Shown in pieces: positions 59,072 to 64,000 of a stretch of 64,000 bases of DNA. Source of the stretch: Abelmoschus esculentus. Its lineage: Eukaryota > Streptophyta > Magnoliopsida > Malvales > Malvaceae. The position numbers and the translations under genes were made by a program. The stretch is from contig JAUCBN010000014.1 in NCBI GenBank assembly GCA_035048815.1, positions 20,443,501-20,507,500 on the forward strand, in the 5' to 3' direction. The notes beneath the pieces are model-generated. The model was not told the DNA's origin. It searched no databases and saw nothing but the letters and a program-made list of their open reading frames with translations. Positions within the stretch are counted from its first letter, which is position 1; the number at the start of each line of letters is the position of its first letter.

Positions 59072-62000
59072 TCAAGAGAAATTAGGGATATTGCGGTGAC
59101 TATCTGCAAATTCTCGGATTACTCGTTTCAGCATTCTTCCTCCTTTGCCTTGCATATGCCTGTAATCACTCATTCTTCCATTGGAGCTCTTGCTCTCGAG
59201 ATAATCCGAGGCAGCACCAGCAAGGGCTTCCAACCAAATTGGCACCAACGTTTCGGCTTCTCCTTGCTTCAGATAGTCAGCTGGAAGAGCCTGCACCTGG
59301 TGAAATAGAAGAAATTTAAAAAATATTATTTGAGGTCAACCGACACAGCAATTCGATTAACAGAATGTCATTCGTATATAGCATGCACGGAACAGTTGGA
59401 GAAGGCATGGTTTATTGGTGCTTTCTATTTTAGAGAACTTCAGACAGCTGCATCAGCTAGCTAGGTCTTTCCGGTTTCTGTTACCCAACATTCAGATTTT
59501 TGGCATTTCCGGATGCACATAAAGAAGCCAAAACAGAACACTCAATATCTCAACAGGATGCAAGGATATTCATAATTTCATATATGCTCAAAGAAAAGGA
59601 GGGAAAGTGAGGGGAGAGACCGATGCTCGTAACCATGAATGCAACACTTCCCAAGAAAGAATGGTCTTCCATGTTGTTCTCTCGCTCAAACAGCAAAATG
59701 CAGCCAATTGTTGCAATATTGTTGCACACTTGTGGACCTATTGAGGAAAAAGAAAAGCAGAATAATTTCTCGGTCAATGCCCTGTAATTAAAATCTAAAT
59801 ATAGTAATGAATATATCATGACACCAAGTGTTTCCACCAAAACAAGTAATGAATTTTCAAACAAAATACAGTAAATAATCTATTTGAGATTCGAGAATAT
59901 GCATTTACCCGTGGCATTGCAGAGACACCGAATAAAACATACAATATATTTGATATGAGTCCCTCCCCACTATGGGAAATAACATGAATTGATGTGGCAA
60001 CAAACGATCCTTCAGGAGAAAAGGTCATTGATTCCAACAAAGAAGCCAGGGCAACTTCCAAGAAACCTAAAAGCCTCAATCAAATCATATAAAAATCCTA
60101 CGACTGGAACAAAATGTAAATCCAAAAACAAAATATAAATAAAGATAAAAATAAGAATTATCAATAAAATTCAAGCAAAAGCGAAGAATAAATGTAAGCG
60201 ATCATAATCACTAAAATCGGTTAATATGGTATGAACAGACTCCATTCGTATGTGTGCCTATGTTGTGGATTCATCAGTAATTCAGTATTTTCCAATGCCA
60301 GAGAACCTTAAAGAAATATAATTTATGACTGAAATAGATATATCATACACATACTGGAATTGCTGAACGTGCTGTGTTATTGCAGGGATAAAACAGTGAC
60401 CGTACTTCATATCGGAGAGGATATTACTTCTTACTAACATCCTCCCCAGGTGAAGCACCAATATCAGAGAAAAGGAAAAGGAGTTTGTTTATTAGAATTG
60501 AAACAAAGGGTAATTTTTGAAGGCAAGATTGAAACAGTAGAGATCAGTTGATTGCTTCTTTTACATAACACGATTCATATATGTAACCATTGTTGGATAT
60601 CAGACCCCCCTGAGAGTATATCAATTAGGGCTCTAATCTTTGATCTCAAAAGTACAAAGGAACAAGTAATTAACATAAAGTGCTTACACGATAAGTATGA
60701 CATAGCTGCAAGTGCTGCCCCACGATGCATAGCAGTGCAGCATATAGCTGCCTTTTGAAAAGAAATTTCTAGAAGAGCACCGCAAGCAGCCAATGCTTCC
60801 TGAGGTTTTTATCGAACAGCAAGAAAGATAAAAGAACATTCAAATTATTTCCATGTATAAGGCTTATAAAATGTCTATAAAGTAAAATTCCTGGATTGAA
60901 TTTCCAATAAAAGACTGACAAAACCAAAGGATAAATAGTAATCAAGATGTATACTACACCTTATTAGAGCCACGAACAAATGTTGAAGCAAAATTTGTGT
61001 AAGCCTCTATTAGGTCAGGCTCTTGGTCACATACATATGAAGAATTAAGGGACATCACTGAAGATGCTTGAGTAAATCGTTCAAATGTGCTAATGAACAA
61101 AGGACCGTACCCCTCTTTATGACCAAACTCTTCGATAACAAGTGAAGCTGAGGAGGAGAAAATCTCTTGTTAAAGAAAGCTCAATGAAAGCTGGTATCTA
61201 CCATAATATAAAATAAATATGCATGTGAGCATTTGAGATGCCATTACACATGGTATGTGCTATATTTACTTCTCGGGTGAAAAATAGCATCTTGGCATAG
61301 TATCACATATGAAAAAACAGCCACAGACATCAGTGATAAATAAGAATATTTATTACTCCATATCTTTGTTCAGAATTAGAGGATAATAATCAAGTAGATC
61401 ATATGAAGCCAAATATCAGCTATATAAGAAAAATGAAGAACAATGCAAATCATCTTAGACTCTGTGACTGTACTTTCACTAATTCTTCAATCATGAGCCA
61501 AGATATTAATGACGATTCAAAAGGGTTATTGAGCGTGTACCATTATTAAGTCAAATGTGAAGCAGACATTTTGTATTCAGTACAAAAAGATGGCTTTTGG
61601 ACAAGAATACCATGACACCTACTAGCACAAATTGCTCCAGAACTAGAGCCTTAATACTTACCTGTTTTGATGTAGCATTCATGATTTTGAAAAGACAAAA
61701 AGTTTGTAGACAGATAATCTAATATTTTTGGCAGAAGAATTTCAAAGTGCTCGCCTGCACAATTAACAACATCAAGCATTGTAGCATCATTCAATCAAAT
61801 GACCCCATGCCCCCAAGTAAACTGTAAACCCCAGAGTTACTTGATCCTAGAGGAAAAAGGAAAAAGGTGTACCTGAGGATTGAATCGCTAGCGAAAGAGC
61901 ACGACAAGCTGCAGTAGATAAACTACTGTTCTCCATGTGTTCTGATCTACAAAGCTTCTCCAGCATAGGCCAAAAAACCCTAATTACAGCGATGATGGGA

Positions 62001-63504
62001 TTATCAGTAGATACCTCAGATGGCAGAGGTGTCGCCAGATGACTGAAGACAATGCCCATCCTAAAAAATCAGGAAACTGAAGATTACACCTCAATTCATA
62101 TAGCCACGTATCCTATCTGAAGATCCACCAATGACAGAGTGATTGCATAAATTGCATCAAGTGAGATATTCAAGTAATTACTCTAAAGAGAATACCTGTG
62201 CAGCCCTCTTGTTGCACAGCCCAAAATTTGCATATACGCAGCCGGATTCTGCCGCAAAGAATGGTTATTATCATCTTCAATCTGGAAGAAAATTAGGCTA
62301 TAAGTTGTAGAATAACTCTTGGGATGCCTTTTTTGCAGACAGTACGCAATCTTGGCACTGAACCATTACCATATCATAGTGAAGAATGTCAAAAGGAATT
62401 ATCATCTTGTAGACAAAAGTTTCTCCTCAACGAACACTAAAATCTTGCATACTAGTTCAAAATGGCAGCAAGTATGCTAAACAAAACATTAAGCTAGAAA
62501 GTTGTTATTAAAAGAAACCACAACTTTTTTTGTTAGCTCCTTTAAAAACATTTCTCAATTTAAACCTCTTAAAGCTTACTATTTGCTTCAGCGAATCATG
62601 GAAGAAATTTCTCTAACCCAGTTAATACAGCTACTAGCAACACTGAAAGGAAAAGAACCACTGAACCATAACAATAGACCAATTACTAAAAAAAGTAACT
62701 CACTAGTTTCCCAATAGCATCATAGCTAGGTGATAGCAATTTAGACAACAAGTTGTTCTGTAGCTCCTTGTTAGATACATGACCAAGAACCAGGCTGATT
62801 GCGGTAACAACTTCTTCTTCAACTTCCAAAGGAAGACACTTCTTCTCCAAAGCCTGTGGGAAGAAATGATAAAAAGAAATCAGAAAACAGGACAATGAAC
62901 GAAATGATCAGCTAGTAGCTAGTTTCAACAGGATAATGTCACATGAAAAATAATTACCTCTCCTATCCACAAAAAGATATCCAAATTTGATGGCTCATAC
63001 ATCACAGCAGAAGCATCTTCACAAAGTTTGTGGAGGGCAGAGGCGCAAGAATTTGAGGAGAGAGTTTTTGAAATCCCTGCAGCAAGAAACAAACTGGAAG
63101 TAGCAAATTAATGAAATGATAACAAAATTATTTATGTAAAGATCATTATAATATATTTTAATAGAAAGAGGGCACGTCATTGCTAAACAAATAGAAAATG
63201 GGCATCCTTACAGTAATTGTCTAGCATTAGTTTCCAGGGTAGATATCAACTTGGAATAGGAGCCAATAACATCTGCCACTGATCTGTAAACCTAGTTAAA
63301 AAGAAAAATCCTCCGGAGAAAATTCATTTTTTTCAACAAGCCTATATTGCGAAATGGTATCCGTTGCAAATTAACTGATAACAGACATACAATGCACATG
63401 AATCCCTTGAGCTCATCAGAAGGCCAGGCGGACAGCACTCTAACCAACTGCATAACTACCAAGAAATCAAAAGTTTGGCCTCCTTGCAAGACTACATCAG
63501 AAAC
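59072..63504 (-). CDS. MOS14: Transportin-SR/importin-beta family protein (MOS14/TNPO3-like), C-terminal part
   Basis: Imports SR splicing factors into the nucleus; Arabidopsis MOS14 is also needed for correct splicing of resistance genes. Twelve exons lie in the window on the minus strand: 63504-63391, 63291-63212, 63093-62958, 62853-62704, 62281-62196, 62060-61873, 61754-61662, 61147-60960, 60799-60688, 60066-59909, 59737-59621 and 59296-59072. All are in phase and sum to 548 C-terminal residues. The 5' exons (about 400 residues, including the Ran-binding N-terminus) lie beyond the right edge. Recognisable text: ARQLLLFLAAGISKTLSSNS, NLDIFLWIGEALEKKCLPLE, IHVISHSGEGLISNILYVLF, ATILQQLAAFCCLSERTTWK and the end RHMQGKGGRMLKRVIREFAD...NIPNFS. 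The all-helical, Leu-rich sequence fits HEAT repeats. No lesion seen. Confidence 0.9.
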
Positions 63505-63840
63505 CTGTAATTGCAAGAGTCTGGTATTATTAAAATTACAAGTAAATATGAGGAACAATATGCTTGTGACTAGTCCAGACTCCAGATATATTCCCCCAGT
63601 AACATCCAATGAAACATACAACAAAAGTACAAACCTCTTGAAAAGTGGCACAAGGATATAAGCAATATGCTAGGGAGGGACACGGGTCGGGTTTTTGGCC
63701 ATCCCAAACCCGACCTGGAAATATAAAGGCTCCACCTGAACCCGGCATGTGATAAATTCTCACCCGACCAGGACCCAAGCCCAACCTGAATTTTAGGATT
63801 AAAACCCGACCCAAAACAAATAATATATATTTCATTTTTA
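63505..63840. repeat. Importin-gene intron with CCCGACC-rich insertion
   Basis: Inside the intron upstream of the first visible exon, about 63668-63815 is rich in opposing words gggtcgggttt and aaacccgacc(c), aacccggc, cacccgacc. Such text is common in plant hAT-like MITEs. No flanking duplication was identified, so the boundary is unclear. Confidence 0.4.
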
Positions 63841-64000
63841 TTAAAAATAAAGGGGAGAATATGAAAAACTATGTAAAGAGGGTTATTTATAGTAATTATC
63901 CCTATTCTCTTTCCCTTTTTTATTCAATAAAATTAAGGATGTAATTGAAAAAATATATAAAGAGGGTTATTTATAGTAATTATCCTTATTCTCTTTCCCT
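63841..64000. repeat. 84-bp-period tandem repeat reaching the right edge
   Basis: aaagagggttatttatagta at 63875 recurs at 63959, followed in both by attatccytattctctttccct; the preceding 25 bases also match loosely. The array may continue past the window. Confidence 0.8.

Noticed and set aside
59550..59864. 104-codon minus-strand frame over an importin exon
   Set aside because: It is the wrong frame of the exon at 59621-59737; the adjacent frame gives the family sequence ATILQQLAAF.
60360..60480. Protein-like minus-strand stretch (RMLVRSNILSDM) inside the importin gene
   Set aside because: The exons on either side join perfectly in phase (YLS-C-FLEVALASL) without it and the family has no such segment, so it is intron.
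1..64000. CRISPR array, rRNA, phage or bacterial operon features
   Set aside because: Intron-bearing plant genes throughout; no regularly spaced repeat-spacer pattern and no rRNA sequence were seen.

Overview
This is a 64 kb piece of a eudicot nuclear chromosome. It has AT-rich intergenic DNA, spliced genes with GT-AG introns of plant size, TATAAATA boxes, and plant-specific families (ERF, NAC, LRK10L kinase, GA 2-oxidase, plant UGPase). Malvaceae, possibly cotton (Gossypium), is my guess from the overall feel of the genes and of one LTR; the window does not prove it. Exon models were built by hand from splice sites, reading-frame phase and remembered family motifs, with no database search.

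Left part (1-24,100): a group VII ERF with a Cys2 N-degron (2469); a clean but truncated internal piece of a fumarase gene (5129-6164); an unidentified coding remnant (about 6740-7265); a single-finger C2H2 regulator with an EAR-like tail (9519); a decayed LRK10L-type receptor kinase (10436-12173); a complete 22-exon CTP synthase (12752-18908, minus); a non-LTR insertion with an 18-bp target duplication just upstream of it; a conserved 260-aa plant protein of unknown role (21003); and a 291-aa membrane protein (23186, minus).

Middle part (24,100-49,000): a gibberellin 2-oxidase (27313); ARF1-type small GTPase (29153, minus); a MITE-like element with about 80-bp terminal inverted repeats (32386); a PCS1-like aspartic protease broken by one frameshift (33250); about 5 kb of gene-poor DNA; a 161-aa conserved basic protein (40180); nucleoporin NDC1 (41019, minus); and a complete 21-exon UDP-glucose pyrophosphorylase (44473-48942, minus) carrying a hAT-type MITE in one intron.

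Right part (49,000-64,000): a second member of that hAT MITE family (49869); a NAC factor with a C-terminal membrane anchor (51486); a peroxisomal acyl-activating enzyme gene (55458) killed by a 1-base frameshift and by a solo LTR lying inside an exon; and the C-terminal 548 residues of a MOS14/transportin-SR type importin (59072, minus) that runs off the right edge.

The genes do not form a pathway or cluster; CTP synthase and UGPase both serve nucleotide and nucleotide-sugar supply, but they are ordinary dispersed housekeeping genes. The noteworthy layer is decay and mobility: four broken or fragmentary genes, several insertions with readable target-site duplications, and two short tandem duplications that copy an exon-intron boundary (CTP synthase exon 9, UGPase exon 10). 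I found no CRISPR array, no rRNA or convincing tRNA gene, and nothing that looks like a new multi-gene system.
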